A DNA stretch of 64,000 nt from Streptomyces sp. MspMP-M5 (GCF_000373585.1 NZ_KB891940.1:62001-126000); one strand, 5' to 3'. Positions 1 through 10,151 are shown, counted from the first letter of the stretch. Notes: a model not told the origin generated them from the letters alone. Numbers and translations are program-made.

Positions 1-321
1 ATCCTGGCCTACTACTCCACCCACCACACGCCCCCGGAGGTGCTGCCCCGCGTCTTCGCCGAGTTCCATCGCACCCTCGCACCCGGCGGCCGGCTGATGG
101 TGGCCGGCCACGTGGGCGACAACGTGCGGCTGCGTCCGGCGCGGGCCTACGGCGACCATCCGGTGTCCTACGAGTCCCACCTGATCCCGGCGGAACGGAT
201 CGCCGCGCTGCTGGGCCGGGCCGGGCTCGTCGTCACCGGCCGCCTGGCACAGGAGCCCGCCGAGGACGCGCACCGGTCGATCGCCACGGTGCTGGCGCGG
301 AAGCCCGAAGGAGCGGCGTAG
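1..321 (+). CDS. SAM-dependent methyltransferase, C-terminal part (partial)
   Basis: The reading frame is already open at the first base, so only the last 106 residues are present. The stretch FAEFHRTLAPGGRLMVAGHVG resembles the segment after motif III of class I methyltransferases, where a helix ends in L-x-PGG before a buried beta strand. The catalytic N-terminal half with the SAM-binding glycine motif lies outside the window, so the substrate cannot be inferred. It ends 24 bases before the converging sensor-kinase gene. Family assignment is likely; anything finer is not supported. Confidence 0.7.
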   Translation: MLAYYSTHHTPPEVLPRVFAEFHRTLAPGGRLMVAGHVGDNVRLRPARAYGDHPVSYESHLIPAERIAALLGRAGLVVTGRLAQEPAEDAHRSIATVLARKPEGAA

Positions 322-345
322 GGACGTGCCCACCGCCCGCTCCCC

Positions 346-2085
346 TCACAGCGGCGCCTCCCACGTCACCCTCGTCCCCGCGCCGCCCAGCCCCGGGCCG
401 TAGGTGCTGGAGCCGCCCAGCGACTCCGCGCGCTTGGCGAGGTTCTTCAGCCCGCTGCGGCGACCGCCCCGGGCGATGCCCACCCCGTCGTCGGCGACGG
501 TCAGCCGGACGCCCGGGGTGCCGTCCGGCAAAGTGACCGTCGCGTCCACCACGATCTCGATCCGGGACGCATCGGCGTGCCGGAAGGCGTTGGACAGCGC
601 CTCGCGCAGCGCGGCGATCAGGTTCTTGCCGGCCAGCTCCCCGACCCGGGAGTCGACCTGACCGACGAACTGCGCCGACGGCTGGAAGCCCAGCGGCACG
701 GCGGCGGTGCCGATCTCCCGCAGCACCCGGGTCCGGAGCCCCGAAGGCGCCTCGGCCGGGCTCTGCTGGAGCGCGAAGATCGCGGTCCGGATCTCCTGGA
801 TGGTGACGTCGAGTTCGTCGATGGCCTTGCCGACCCGCCGGCCCACCTCCGGCACCAGGGTCTTGCGCTGTGCGCTCTCCAGCACCATCCCCGTCGCGAA
901 CAGCCGCTGGATCACCAGGTCGTGCAGGTCACGGGCGATCCGGTCACGGTCCTCGTAGACCGCCAGCCGCTCCCGGTCGCGCTGCGCGTCGGCCAGCACC
1001 AGCGCCAGCGCGGCCTGCGCGGCGAACTGGGTGGCCAGGGTCCGCTCGGCGGCGCTGAACGGACGGCCGCCGCGCCCCCGCGGCGTGGCGAGGGTGCCGA
1101 GCACCCGGCCACCGCTCTTGAGCGGCAGCATCATGCTCGGCCCGTAACGCGGTGCGAGGTGGGTGACCATCCGCGGATCACTCGCCGAGTCACGGACGAA
1201 CACCGGTTCGCCGGCGAGGAGTTGCTCGGCGACCGGGCTGTCGGGCGGAATCTGGGTCCCCAGGATGCCGGTCGGGTCGTCGGCCGACACCGCGACGATC
1301 TCCAGCCCGCCCTCCTCGTCCGGCAGCAGCACGATGCCGGCGGCCGAATCCGCGAGCTTCCTGGCCTGTTCCGCGACCACCGCGAGCGCGTCGTCGACGT
1401 CGCTGCCGGCGAGGAGTTCGGTGGTCACCGCCACCGACCCGTCGATCCAGCGCTCGCGCTGCCGGGTCGCCGCGTACAGCCGGGCGTTGCCGATCGCGAT
1501 CCCGGCCTCGGTGGCCAGCACCCGCACCATGTGCAGGTCCTCCTGGCTGAACTCCCCGCCGCGCTTCTCGGTCAGATAGAGGTTGCCGAAGATCTCGCCC
1601 TGGACGCGGATCGGCACGCCCAGGAACGAGCGCATCGGCGGGTGCCCCGGCGGGAACCCCGCCGAGCGGGGGTCCTTGGTGAGGTCGGCCAGCCGCACCG
1701 GCTTCGGATCGTGGATCAGGGCGCCGAGCAGGCCCTTGTGCCCGTCGGGCAGCGCGCCGATGCGCTCGTGCTGCGCCCCGGTCACGCCGTAGGTCACGAA
1801 GTCCGACAGCCCTTCCCGGGCGTCGTCGATGATCCCGATCGCCGCATAGCGCGCGTCGGCGAGTTCGGCGGCGGTCTCCACGATCCGGTCCAGCGTGATG
1901 TGCAGGTCCAGCCCCGCGCCGACGGTGCGCATCGCCTCCAGCAGCTGCGGCACCCGGGCGGTCAGCTCGGACGACAGTCCCTGGAGGCTGCGGGTGGCCT
2001 CGGTGGCGGCGTCCATGGGGTCCGGGCGTCCGCCGGCGCTCCCGGTGTCCGCGGGGTCGGGGGACGGTCCTGCCGTGGCTGCCAT
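346..2085 (-). CDS. GAF-GAF sensor histidine kinase, DosS/DevS-like
   Basis: A 579-residue cytosolic two-component sensor kinase. GAF-A covers about residues 48-200, GAF-B about 225-365, and a HisKA_3 core follows with the phosphoacceptor motif DRIARDLHDLVIQ and an HATPase domain (N-box REALSNAFRHA, G-box DDGVGIARGG). GAF-A carries FPPGHPPMRSFLG; the His at residue 148 aligns with the haem-ligand histidine (His149) of mycobacterial DevS, so O2/NO/redox sensing is inferred. I chose the ATG with a GGGGG-type ribosome site; the frame stays open further upstream but that part overlaps the end of cydCD. It follows cydCD by 71 bases on the same strand. No response regulator is adjacent. Confidence 0.88.
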   Translation of the reverse strand: MAATAGPSPDPADTGSAGGRPDPMDAATEATRSLQGLSSELTARVPQLLEAMRTVGAGLDLHITLDRIVETAAELADARYAAIGIIDDAREGLSDFVTYGVTGAQHERIGALPDGHKGLLGALIHDPKPVRLADLTKDPRSAGFPPGHPPMRSFLGVPIRVQGEIFGNLYLTEKRGGEFSQEDLHMVRVLATEAGIAIGNARLYAATRQRERWIDGSVAVTTELLAGSDVDDALAVVAEQARKLADSAAGIVLLPDEEGGLEIVAVSADDPTGILGTQIPPDSPVAEQLLAGEPVFVRDSASDPRMVTHLAPRYGPSMMLPLKSGGRVLGTLATPRGRGGRPFSAAERTLATQFAAQAALALVLADAQRDRERLAVYEDRDRIARDLHDLVIQRLFATGMVLESAQRKTLVPEVGRRVGKAIDELDVTIQEIRTAIFALQQSPAEAPSGLRTRVLREIGTAAVPLGFQPSAQFVGQVDSRVGELAGKNLIAALREALSNAFRHADASRIEIVVDATVTLPDGTPGVRLTVADDGVGIARGGRRSGLKNLAKRAESLGGSSTYGPGLGGAGTRVTWEAPL

Positions 2086-2156
2086 GCCCCCGAGCCTAAT
2101 AAGGGTGCATTTCCGGGAAAAGTTCAGTTGTCCGGCGCCGAGCCCCGGCAGGCTCG

Positions 2157-5100
2157 CTACGTCACGCTCCCGGCCCCGACGGGCGGGGCCGTCCGCAGGC
2201 AGGCGGCGTCCACCTCCCGTTCGCGCTCCAGCATCCGCCGGAACGGACCGTCGTCCGCGGCCAGCTCCGCGTAACCACCGCGCTGCACCACCCGGCCACG
2301 GTCCAGGACCAGCACCTCGTCGACCGCGTCCAGGCCGGCGAGCCGGTGGGTGATCAATACCGTCGTCCGGCCCTCGGTGGCGGCCAGCAGATCGGCGGTC
2401 AGCGGGTCCGCGGTGGCCAGGTCGAGGTGTTCGGCGGGCTCGTCCAGCACCAGTACCGGGAAGTCCGCGAGCAGCGCACGGGCAAGGGCCAGCCGCTGCC
2501 GCTGGCCGCCGGACAGCCGGGCGCCGTGCTCGCCGACCATGGTGTCCAGGCCGTCCGGCAGCCCGCGCACCCAGTCGGCCAGCCGCGCCCGGCCGAGCGC
2601 GTCCCAGAGGTCGCGGTCGTCGGCGCACCCCGGGCCGCCACGGTCCCGCCGGGCGAGCCGGAGGTTCTCCCGCAGCGAGCTGTCGAAGAGGTGCGCGTCC
2701 TGTGCGCACAGCCCGACCAGCCGCCGCACCGCGTCACCGGCCAGGTCCTGGGCGTCCGTCCCGGCCAGCGTGTACGTCCCCGACTCCCGGTCCAGGAAGC
2801 GCAGCAGCACCTGCGCGAGCGTGGTCTTGCCGGACCCCGACGGCCCGACGACGGCGAGCCGGCGGCCCGGTGCCAGGGTGAAGCCGACGCCGTCCAGCGC
2901 CGGCCGCTCCTGGCCCGGGTGACGCGCGGTCAACTCGCTTACGACGAGCGGGAACGGCCCGTCCGGCGCGTCCGCGGGGGCTTCCGGTTCGCGGACCGGC
3001 GCCGGGGCGTCCAGCACCTCGAAGACCCGCTCGGCGGCGTGCCGGGTGCGCCGCCGGTACTGCGCGGCCAGCGGCAGCCCGGCCACCGCCTCGAACGCGG
3101 CGAGCGGGGTGAGCACGATGACGGCCAGCTCCACACCCGCGAGCCGGCCGGTGTGCACCGCCTGGATGCCCACCACCGCTGCCGCCGCCACGGTCAGCCC
3201 GCACAGCAGCGCCGAGAGACCGGCCCCGGCACCGGCCGCCGCGGCCGAGCGGGAGGCGATCCGGGTCAGGTCCCGGTCCGCGCGGCGCACCGCCTCGGTC
3301 CGGGCACCGAGGGCCCCGGCGACCGTCAACTCGGCGGTGCCGGTGAGGAGATCGACGACACGGGTGGCGAGCACCCCGCGGGCCGGCGCCAGCCGGCGCT
3401 CCGCACGCCACGCCGCCGCGGCCGACAGCGCCGGCACCCCGGCCCCGGCGAGCAGCAACCCCACCACGAGGATCGCCCCGGCCTCCGGCAGCAGCCAGCC
3501 GGTGAACGCGACGGTGCCCGCGCCGACCAGCAGGGCCGCCCCGACGGGCAGCAGCCAGCGCAGGAAGTAGTCCTGCACCGCGTCGACGTCCGCCACCAGC
3601 CGCGACAGCAGATCGCCGCGGCGGCGCTCCTTGAGCCCGGCCGGGGCCAGCCGCTCCAGCCGCCGGAAGACGGCCACCCGGACGTCGGCGAGCATCCGGA
3701 AGACCGCGTCGTGCGCCACCAGCCGCTCGGCGTAGCGGAACACCGCGCGCCCGATGCCGAACGCCCGGGTCGCGGTCACCGCCACCATCAGATACAGCAC
3801 CGGCGGCTCCTGCGAGGCCCGCGAGATCAGCCAGCCGGAGGTCGCCATCAGCCCCACCGCGCTGCCCAGCGCGAGGCTGCCGAGCAGCAGCGCGAGCCCC
3901 AGGCGCGCACGCCGGGCACGGGCCAGCCCGCGCAGCCGCCCCAGCGCGGAGCGCGGCCCGGGACCGGGAACGTCCTCGCCGCCTGGCACCGGCCCGGCGT
4001 CGGCCGCCCGGCCCGGCTCGGAGGCGGAGACCCGCCCGGCGACCGCCCCCGTCGGCACCGCGGCCGCACCGTCCGCCCCGTCCGCCGGTTCACCGGCCGC
4101 GGCACCGGCCTCCGGCCCCGCCAGTCGCACCGTCCGGTCGGCCACCGCCAGCAGCGCCGGACGGTGGACGACCAGCAGGACCGTGCGCCCGGCCGCGAGC
4201 CGGCCCACGGCCTCGACCAGCGCCTGCTCGGTCTCCCCGTCCAGATTGGCGGTGGGCTCGTCCAGCAGCACGATCGGCCGGTCGGCGAGGAACGCGCGGG
4301 CGAGCGCGATGCGCTGCCGCTGGCCGGCGGAGAGCCCGGCGCCGGACTCCCCGAGCCGGGTCGCCGCACCCTCCGGCAGCGCGTCGACGAAGTCCAGCGC
4401 CCCGGCTTCGCGCAGCGCGGCACGGACCGCCGCGTCATCGGCGTCCGGCCGCACCAGCCGGACGTTCTCGGCGATGGACCCGGCGAAGAGGTGCGGATGC
4501 TGCGGCACCCACGCGATCCGGCTCCGCCAGCTGTCGGGGGAGAGGTCGTCGAGATCCCGCCCGTCGACGAGGACCCGCCCCTCGGAGGGTGCGGTGAAGC
4601 CGAGCACCACACTCAGCAGCGTGGACTTGCCGGCGCCGGACGGGCCGACCAGTGCGACGGTCTCGCCGGGCCGGACCTCGAACGAGGTGGCCGGCAGCGA
4701 GTCGGCGGTGCGCCCGGGGTGGCGGACGACCAGGCCGTCGACGGTCAGCCCGGTGCCGTCCGGCGCGGGCGCGGTGCCGGGCGTGCGCGGCCGGGTCTCC
4801 AGGACGGCGAAGACCTCCTCCGCGGCCGAGAGTCCCTCGGCCGCGGCGTGGTACTGCGCCCCCACCTGCCGCAGTGGCAGATACGCCTCGGGGGCCAGCA
4901 CCAGCACCATCAGGCCGGTGTAGAGGTCGAGTTCGCCGTTCACCAGGCGCATGCCGATGCCGACCGCGACCAGCGCCACGGAGATGGTGGCGAGCAGTTC
5001 GAGCGCGAAGGAGGAGAGGAAGGCGATCCGCAGGGTGCGCAGGGTGGCCCGGCGGTACTCGCTGGTGATCGCGCGGATGGACGCGGCCTGGGCCTTGGCC

Positions 5101-5780
5101 CGGCCGAAGACCTTCAGCGTCGGCAGCCCCTCGACGACGTCGAGGAAGTGCCCGGACAGCCGGGCGAGCAGCCGCCACTGGCGGTCCATCCGCGCCTGGG
5201 TGGCCCAGCCGATGAGGACCATGAACAGCGGGATCAGCGGCAGGGTGACGACGATCGTCAGCGCGGAGATCCAGTCCCCGGTGACGATCCGCGCCAGCAC
5301 CGCGACCGGCACCACGACCGCCAGCCCCAACTGCGGCAGATAGCGGGCGAAGTAGTCGTCCAGCGCGTCGATGCCGCGGGTGGCCAGGGTCGTCAGCTCC
5401 CCGGTCCGCAATTCCAGGGTGCCGGCGTCCCCGGCGCCCTCCGCGCGGCGGATCTCCGTCCCGGGCCCCAGCGCCGCCGCCCGTTCGATCAGCCGCATCC
5501 GCAGTTCGGACTTGACCGCCGCACCGGCACGGTGGGCGGCCAGTTCGGTGAGCCAGGAGACCAGTCCCCGGCCGGCTGAGACCGCGGCGAGCAGCACCAC
5601 CGGGGTCGCCAACGCCCCGAGGGGGCGGCCGTGTTGGAAGGCGCCGACCACGATCTCCGCGATCAGCATGGCCTGGCCGACGACCAGGCCCGCTCCGGCA
5701 AGCCCGAGCACCACCACCGCGACGAGGAATCCGCGGGTGGCACGGGCGTATCGGAGCAGGCGCGGGTCGACCGGTTTCAC
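2157..5780 (-). CDS. cydCD: fused CydDC-type ABC exporter for cytochrome bd assembly
   Basis: A 1207-residue fusion of two half-transporters, each a six-helix membrane domain followed by an ATPase. The first half (CydD-like) has Walker A GPSGAGKST, signature GLSAGQRQR and Walker B VLLDEPTANLD; the second (CydC-like) has GPSGSGKTT, RLSGGQRQR and VLVLDEPAEHLD. The family exports thiols (glutathione/cysteine in E. coli) needed for cytochrome bd maturation. CydC and CydD are separate proteins in E. coli; the fused form is usual in Streptomyces as I recall. A 136-residue-class acidic/Ala linker joins the halves. The start is GTG, and that codon lies inside a parS site. It is third in the cydA-cydB-cydCD operon, 49 bases after cydB. 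Confidence 0.95.
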   Translation of the reverse strand: MKPVDPRLLRYARATRGFLVAVVVLGLAGAGLVVGQAMLIAEIVVGAFQHGRPLGALATPVVLLAAVSAGRGLVSWLTELAAHRAGAAVKSELRMRLIERAAALGPGTEIRRAEGAGDAGTLELRTGELTTLATRGIDALDDYFARYLPQLGLAVVVPVAVLARIVTGDWISALTIVVTLPLIPLFMVLIGWATQARMDRQWRLLARLSGHFLDVVEGLPTLKVFGRAKAQAASIRAITSEYRRATLRTLRIAFLSSFALELLATISVALVAVGIGMRLVNGELDLYTGLMVLVLAPEAYLPLRQVGAQYHAAAEGLSAAEEVFAVLETRPRTPGTAPAPDGTGLTVDGLVVRHPGRTADSLPATSFEVRPGETVALVGPSGAGKSTLLSVVLGFTAPSEGRVLVDGRDLDDLSPDSWRSRIAWVPQHPHLFAGSIAENVRLVRPDADDAAVRAALREAGALDFVDALPEGAATRLGESGAGLSAGQRQRIALARAFLADRPIVLLDEPTANLDGETEQALVEAVGRLAAGRTVLLVVHRPALLAVADRTVRLAGPEAGAAAGEPADGADGAAAVPTGAVAGRVSASEPGRAADAGPVPGGEDVPGPGPRSALGRLRGLARARRARLGLALLLGSLALGSAVGLMATSGWLISRASQEPPVLYLMVAVTATRAFGIGRAVFRYAERLVAHDAVFRMLADVRVAVFRRLERLAPAGLKERRRGDLLSRLVADVDAVQDYFLRWLLPVGAALLVGAGTVAFTGWLLPEAGAILVVGLLLAGAGVPALSAAAAWRAERRLAPARGVLATRVVDLLTGTAELTVAGALGARTEAVRRADRDLTRIASRSAAAAGAGAGLSALLCGLTVAAAAVVGIQAVHTGRLAGVELAVIVLTPLAAFEAVAGLPLAAQYRRRTRHAAERVFEVLDAPAPVREPEAPADAPDGPFPLVVSELTARHPGQERPALDGVGFTLAPGRRLAVVGPSGSGKTTLAQVLLRFLDRESGTYTLAGTDAQDLAGDAVRRLVGLCAQDAHLFDSSLRENLRLARRDRGGPGCADDRDLWDALGRARLADWVRGLPDGLDTMVGEHGARLSGGQRQRLALARALLADFPVLVLDEPAEHLDLATADPLTADLLAATEGRTTVLITHRLAGLDAVDEVLVLDRGRVVQRGGYAELAADDGPFRRMLEREREVDAACLRTAPPVGAGSVT

Positions 5781-5787
5781 GTGAAAC
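5774..5787. promoter_or_regulatory. parS site 1 (ParB-binding centromere site)
   Basis: Exact GTTTCACGTGAAAC, the parS palindrome described for Streptomyces. It covers the GTG start codon and the first bases of cydCD, so the same bases serve as a ParB target and as coding sequence. Confidence 0.95.
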
Positions 5788-5829
5788 CTTCCGTTCTCCC
5801 GAGCCCCGCCCTGGCGGGACGGGTCTCGG

Positions 5830-6831
<1,002 letters not shown>

Positions 6832-6840
6832 GGTCGCCTC

Positions 6841-8349
6841 CTAGTACGAGAAGGCCATCGGCCGGTCGGCGTCGGTGGAGTCGCCACCGATCTTGGTGGG
6901 TGGGTTGAGGTCGGAGTCGGAGAGTTCCTGGGGTCCGGCCTTGATGTACTTGGCCAGCAGCCTCACCTCGATGACGGCGAGGATCGCGTAGAGCATGGTG
7001 AAGACGACCAGCGACGTGATCACCTCGCCCTGCGAGACTCCCGGCGAGACCGCGTCCCGGGTGCGCAGCACGCCGTAGACGACCCAGGGCTGGCGGCCCA
7101 TCTCGGTGAAGATCCAGCCCCACGAGTTGGCGATCAGCGGGAAGCCGAGGGTGACGAACGCCAGCCGCCAGTACCACTTGCTCAGCCGGTCGCTCAGCGT
7201 CCTGTTCTTGGTGAGCGCGAGGTGCGGCGCCTCGTCGTCACCGGTCCGCAGCCGGGGCGCCAGCCAGAACTTCTTGCGGGTGAGCCACAGTCCGGCCAGA
7301 CCGATGACGAACGACGTCATCCCGAAGCCGATCATCCAGCGGAAGCCCCAGTAGGTGACCGGGATGTTCGGCCGGTAGTCGCCGGGCCCGAACTTCTGCT
7401 GCTCGGACTTGTTGACGTCGTTGATGCCGGGGACCGGCGAGGAGAAGTCGTTGTGCGCGAGGAAGGAGAGCAGACCCGGTATCTCGATGGCGACCTTGTT
7501 GTGCCCCTTGGCGACGTCGCCGTACGAGAAGACCGAGAACGGCGCCGGCGCGGCCTTGTCCCACAGCGCCTCGGCCGAGGCCATCTTCATCGGCTGCTGC
7601 TTGAACATGACCTTGCCGAGCGAGTCGCCGCTGACCGCGGTGAGCAGCCCCGCGACCACCAGCGTGACCAGCCCGAGCCGCAGCGACGTCCGCATGACCT
7701 TGATGTGCTTCTTGCGCATCAGGTGGTACGCGGAGACGCCGACCATGAACGCGGCACCGGTCAGGAAGGCCGCGGTGAGGGTGTGGAAGACGACGACCAG
7801 GGTGGTGTCCTGGGTCAACACCTTCCAGAAGTCGGTCAGTTCGGCCCGCCCGGTGGCGTGGTTGATCTTGTAGCCGACCGGGTGCTGCATCCAGGAGTTG
7901 GCCGCGAGGATGAAGTACGCGGAGAGCACGGTGCCGATCGAGACCATCCACATGCAGAAGCAGTGGAGCTTCTTCGGCAGCTTGTCCCAGCCGAAGATCC
8001 ACAGCCCGATGAAGGTCGACTCGAAGAAGAACGCGATCAGGGCCTCGAAGGCGAGCGGCGCACCGAAGATGTCCCCGACGAACCGCGAGTAGTCCGACCA
8101 GTTCATACCGAACTGGAATTCCTGGACGATGCCGGTGACGACACCCATCGCGATATTGATCAGGAACAGCTTGCCCCAGAACTTGGTGGCCTTGAGATAC
8201 CTGTGCTTACCCGTGCGCACCCATGCGGTCTCCAGTCCGGCCACCAGAGCGGCCAGGGAGATCGTCAAGGGAACGAACAGGAAGTGGTAGACGGTCGTGA
8301 TGCCGAATTGCCATCGCGCCATAGTCTCCGGCGCCAACGCCAGTTCCAC
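6841..8349 (-). CDS. cydA: cytochrome bd quinol oxidase subunit I
   Basis: A 502-residue membrane subunit carrying the haems b558, b595 and d and the quinol site. The start region ARWQFGITTVYHFLFVP contains the conserved early histidine that ligates a haem in the family, and EMGRQPWVVYG is the conserved GRQPW element. GTG start with AAGGAGG eight bases upstream. It is the first gene of the operon and is preceded by a perfect Rex operator, so induction at high NADH/NAD+ (low O2) is expected from what is known in S. coelicolor. Confidence 0.97.
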   Translation of the reverse strand: MELALAPETMARWQFGITTVYHFLFVPLTISLAALVAGLETAWVRTGKHRYLKATKFWGKLFLINIAMGVVTGIVQEFQFGMNWSDYSRFVGDIFGAPLAFEALIAFFFESTFIGLWIFGWDKLPKKLHCFCMWMVSIGTVLSAYFILAANSWMQHPVGYKINHATGRAELTDFWKVLTQDTTLVVVFHTLTAAFLTGAAFMVGVSAYHLMRKKHIKVMRTSLRLGLVTLVVAGLLTAVSGDSLGKVMFKQQPMKMASAEALWDKAAPAPFSVFSYGDVAKGHNKVAIEIPGLLSFLAHNDFSSPVPGINDVNKSEQQKFGPGDYRPNIPVTYWGFRWMIGFGMTSFVIGLAGLWLTRKKFWLAPRLRTGDDEAPHLALTKNRTLSDRLSKWYWRLAFVTLGFPLIANSWGWIFTEMGRQPWVVYGVLRTRDAVSPGVSQGEVITSLVVFTMLYAILAVIEVRLLAKYIKAGPQELSDSDLNPPTKIGGDSTDADRPMAFSY

Positions 8350-8441
8350 GTCGCGGCCTCCTTACGTCCTTGCGTCGCCGCTCACGGAGCCCACATGTCC
8401 CTTTTGTGCGACGCAAAACGGCACACACCAGGACGCGAGCT

Positions 8442-8457
8442 TGTGAACGCGTTCACA
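8442..8457. promoter_or_regulatory. Rex operator upstream of cydA
   Basis: TGTGAACGCGTTCACA is a perfect 16-bp palindrome that fits the Rex (NADH/NAD+ sensing repressor) operator consensus TGTGAACNNNTTCACA. It sits about 93 bases before the cydA start. A further TTCACAA overlaps on the right and could form a second, weaker half-site. Confidence 0.9.
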
Positions 8458-8580
8458 TTCACAAGCATTATCTCCCATGGCCTCACGCCTTAGGGAAAGG
8501 GGGGTACGTGACTGCCGTCACGCTCGAATCCATGGCCCGCGCACCCTTTATGTCGAGGTTATGTGCGCACCCTTCCCAGT

Positions 8581-8603
8581 GACTTCAACATATTGTTGAA
8601 GTC
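8581..8603. promoter_or_regulatory. 23-bp operator-like palindrome
   Basis: Perfect 10-bp arms GACTTCAACA and TGTTGAAGTC separated by TAT, ending six bases before the ATG of the following gene and overlapping the place of its ribosome site. The size and symmetry suit a MarR- or other winged-helix dimer. Which regulator binds is unknown. Confidence 0.7.
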
Positions 8604-8609
8604 GGCGCC

Positions 8610-8974
8610 ATGAAGATCCGCATCTCCTGGCCCGCCGGGCACCTCACCGCCACACTGGACCCCCGACCGCCACCGCACTCCTCGCCGCCCTGCCGCTCCA
8701 GGCCACCGCCCACACCTGGGGCGAGGAGGTCTACTTCGACACCGGGCTCACCCCCGCCCTGGAGGCCGACGCCCGCCAGGACGTCGAACCGGGCACGGTC
8801 GCCTTCTGGACCGAGGGCAACGCCCTCGCACTCCCCTACGGCCCCACCCCGATATCCCGCGGCGCCGAGTCCCGGCTCGCCTCGCCCTGCAACGTCCTGG
8901 GCCGCATCGACGGCGACCCGCGGGCCCTGGCCACCGTCCGCGCCGGCGACGCCGTCCACGTACAGCCGGCCTGA
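8610..8974 (+). pseudogene. DUF3830-type cyclophilin-like protein, frameshifted
   Basis: The ATG frame reads MKIRISWPAGHLTATLD and then leaves coding register near base 8661. From 8663 another frame reads PTATALLAALPLQATAHT, then a WGEEVYFDTG segment, and continues to a TGA at 8974 with ALPYGPTPISRG and NVLGRIDGD. Together the pieces make one continuous small protein of about 120 residues like the cyclophilin-fold DUF3830 family. Joining needs a net one-base insertion or two-base deletion; from my memory of relatives a loss of four bases near LD-D-TP is plausible. It is either a real pseudogene or a sequencing error in the C-rich run. Substrate unknown. Confidence 0.7.
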
Positions 8975-8986
8975 GGCCGCGAACGG

Positions 8987-9022
8987 CCGAGGCCGCGGAT
9001 CCGTGGGGACCCGCGGCCTCGG
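8987..9022. terminator. bidirectional hairpin between convergent genes
   Basis: Arms CCGAGGCCGCGG and CCGCGGCCTCGG form a perfect 12-bp stem with a 12-base loop, between the frameshifted gene and the converging hisC. There is no U-tract, as is common in Streptomyces. Confidence 0.75.
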
Positions 9023-9071
9023 AGCACACCACCGCACGGGGACACCACATCCCCGGCGGACCGGAAACCGG

Positions 9072-10151
9072 CTACCGCGCCTTGCGGAACTCCTCCGCGG
9101 CCTGCAGGAACAGGTCCATCGCCGGCTTCTCCCCGATCGTCACCCGCACCCCCTCGCCCGCGAACGGCCGCACGACCACCCCGGCCCGCTCGCACGCCTC
9201 GGCGAACTCGGTGGTCCGGTCCCCCAGCCGCAGCCAGACGAAGTTCGCCTCCGACGCCGGGACGGTCCAGCCCTGCGCCACCAGCGCGTCGAACACCCGC
9301 GTCCGCTCGGCGACCAGCGCGTCCACCCGCTCCAGCAGCGCCGGCTCGCTGCGCAGCGACGCCACCGCGGCCTCCTGGGCGAGCTGGCTCACGCCGAACG
9401 GCACCGCCGTCTTGCGCAGCGCGGCGGCCACCTCCGGGTGCGCCACCGCGAAGCCGACCCGCAGCCCGGCCAGTCCGTACGCCTTGGAGAAGGTGCGCAG
9501 CACGCACACGTTGGGACGGTCGCGGTAGAGCTCGATCCCGTCCGGCACATCGGCGTCACGGATGAACTCGCGGTACGCCTCGTCCAGCACCACCAGCACA
9601 TCGTCCGGCACCCGGTCCAAGAAGGACTCCAGCTCCGCACGGCGCACCACGGTGCCGGTGGGGTTGTTGGGGTTGCAGACGAAGATCAGCCGGGTCCGGT
9701 CGGTGATCGCGGCCAGCATCGCCTCAAGGTCGTGCACCTCACCGGAGGTGAGCGGCACCTGCACGGACGCCGCGCCGGAGACCTGGGTGACGATCGGGTA
9801 CGCCTCGAACGACCGCCAGGCGTAGATCACTTCGTCCCCGGGGCCGGCCGTCGACTGGACCAGCTGCTGGGCCACCCCGACCGACCCGGTGCCGGTCGCC
9901 AGGTGCTCCACCGGCACCGAGAACCGGTCGGCCAGCTCCGCCATCAGTCCCGTACACGCCATGTCGGGGTAGCGGTTGAACGAGCCGGCGGCCGCCACCG
10001 CGCTCTCCAGGACGCCCGGCAGCGGCGGATAGGGGTTCTCGTTGGAGGACAGCTTGTAGGCGACCGGGCCGTCGGCCGCCGCCGGCCGGCCCGGCTTGTA
10101 GGTGGGGATGCCGTCCAGCGCAGCACGCAGCCTCGGGGTCTTCTCGCTCAC
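9072..10151 (-). CDS. hisC: histidinol-phosphate/aromatic aminotransferase
   Basis: A 359-residue class I/II PLP aminotransferase of the HisC family. KLSSNENPYPP near the N-terminus, FVCNPNNPTGT, the VVLDEAYREF aspartate strand and TFSKAYGLAGLRVGF with the PLP-binding lysine are all present. HisC converts imidazole-acetol phosphate to histidinol phosphate; this type may also transaminate aromatic keto acids (Pat). It stands alone, not in a his operon, so it is probably the second HisC-like copy of the genome. Start ATG with AGGAGGACC upstream (bases 10150-10165 on the opposite strand). Confidence 0.92.
   Translation of the reverse strand: MSEKTPRLRAALDGIPTYKPGRPAAADGPVAYKLSSNENPYPPLPGVLESAVAAAGSFNRYPDMACTGLMAELADRFSVPVEHLATGTGSVGVAQQLVQSTAGPGDEVIYAWRSFEAYPIVTQVSGAASVQVPLTSGEVHDLEAMLAAITDRTRLIFVCNPNNPTGTVVRRAELESFLDRVPDDVLVVLDEAYREFIRDADVPDGIELYRDRPNVCVLRTFSKAYGLAGLRVGFAVAHPEVAAALRKTAVPFGVSQLAQEAAVASLRSEPALLERVDALVAERTRVFDALVAQGWTVPASEANFVWLRLGDRTTEFAEACERAGVVVRPFAGEGVRVTIGEKPAMDLFLQAAEEFRKAR

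Noticed and set aside
2346..5579. Open frame of 1077 codons on the plus strand opposite cydCD
   Set aside because: Arg/Gly/Pro/Gln-rich composition with no domain, exactly antisense to a well-supported ABC transporter; a GC-rich shadow.
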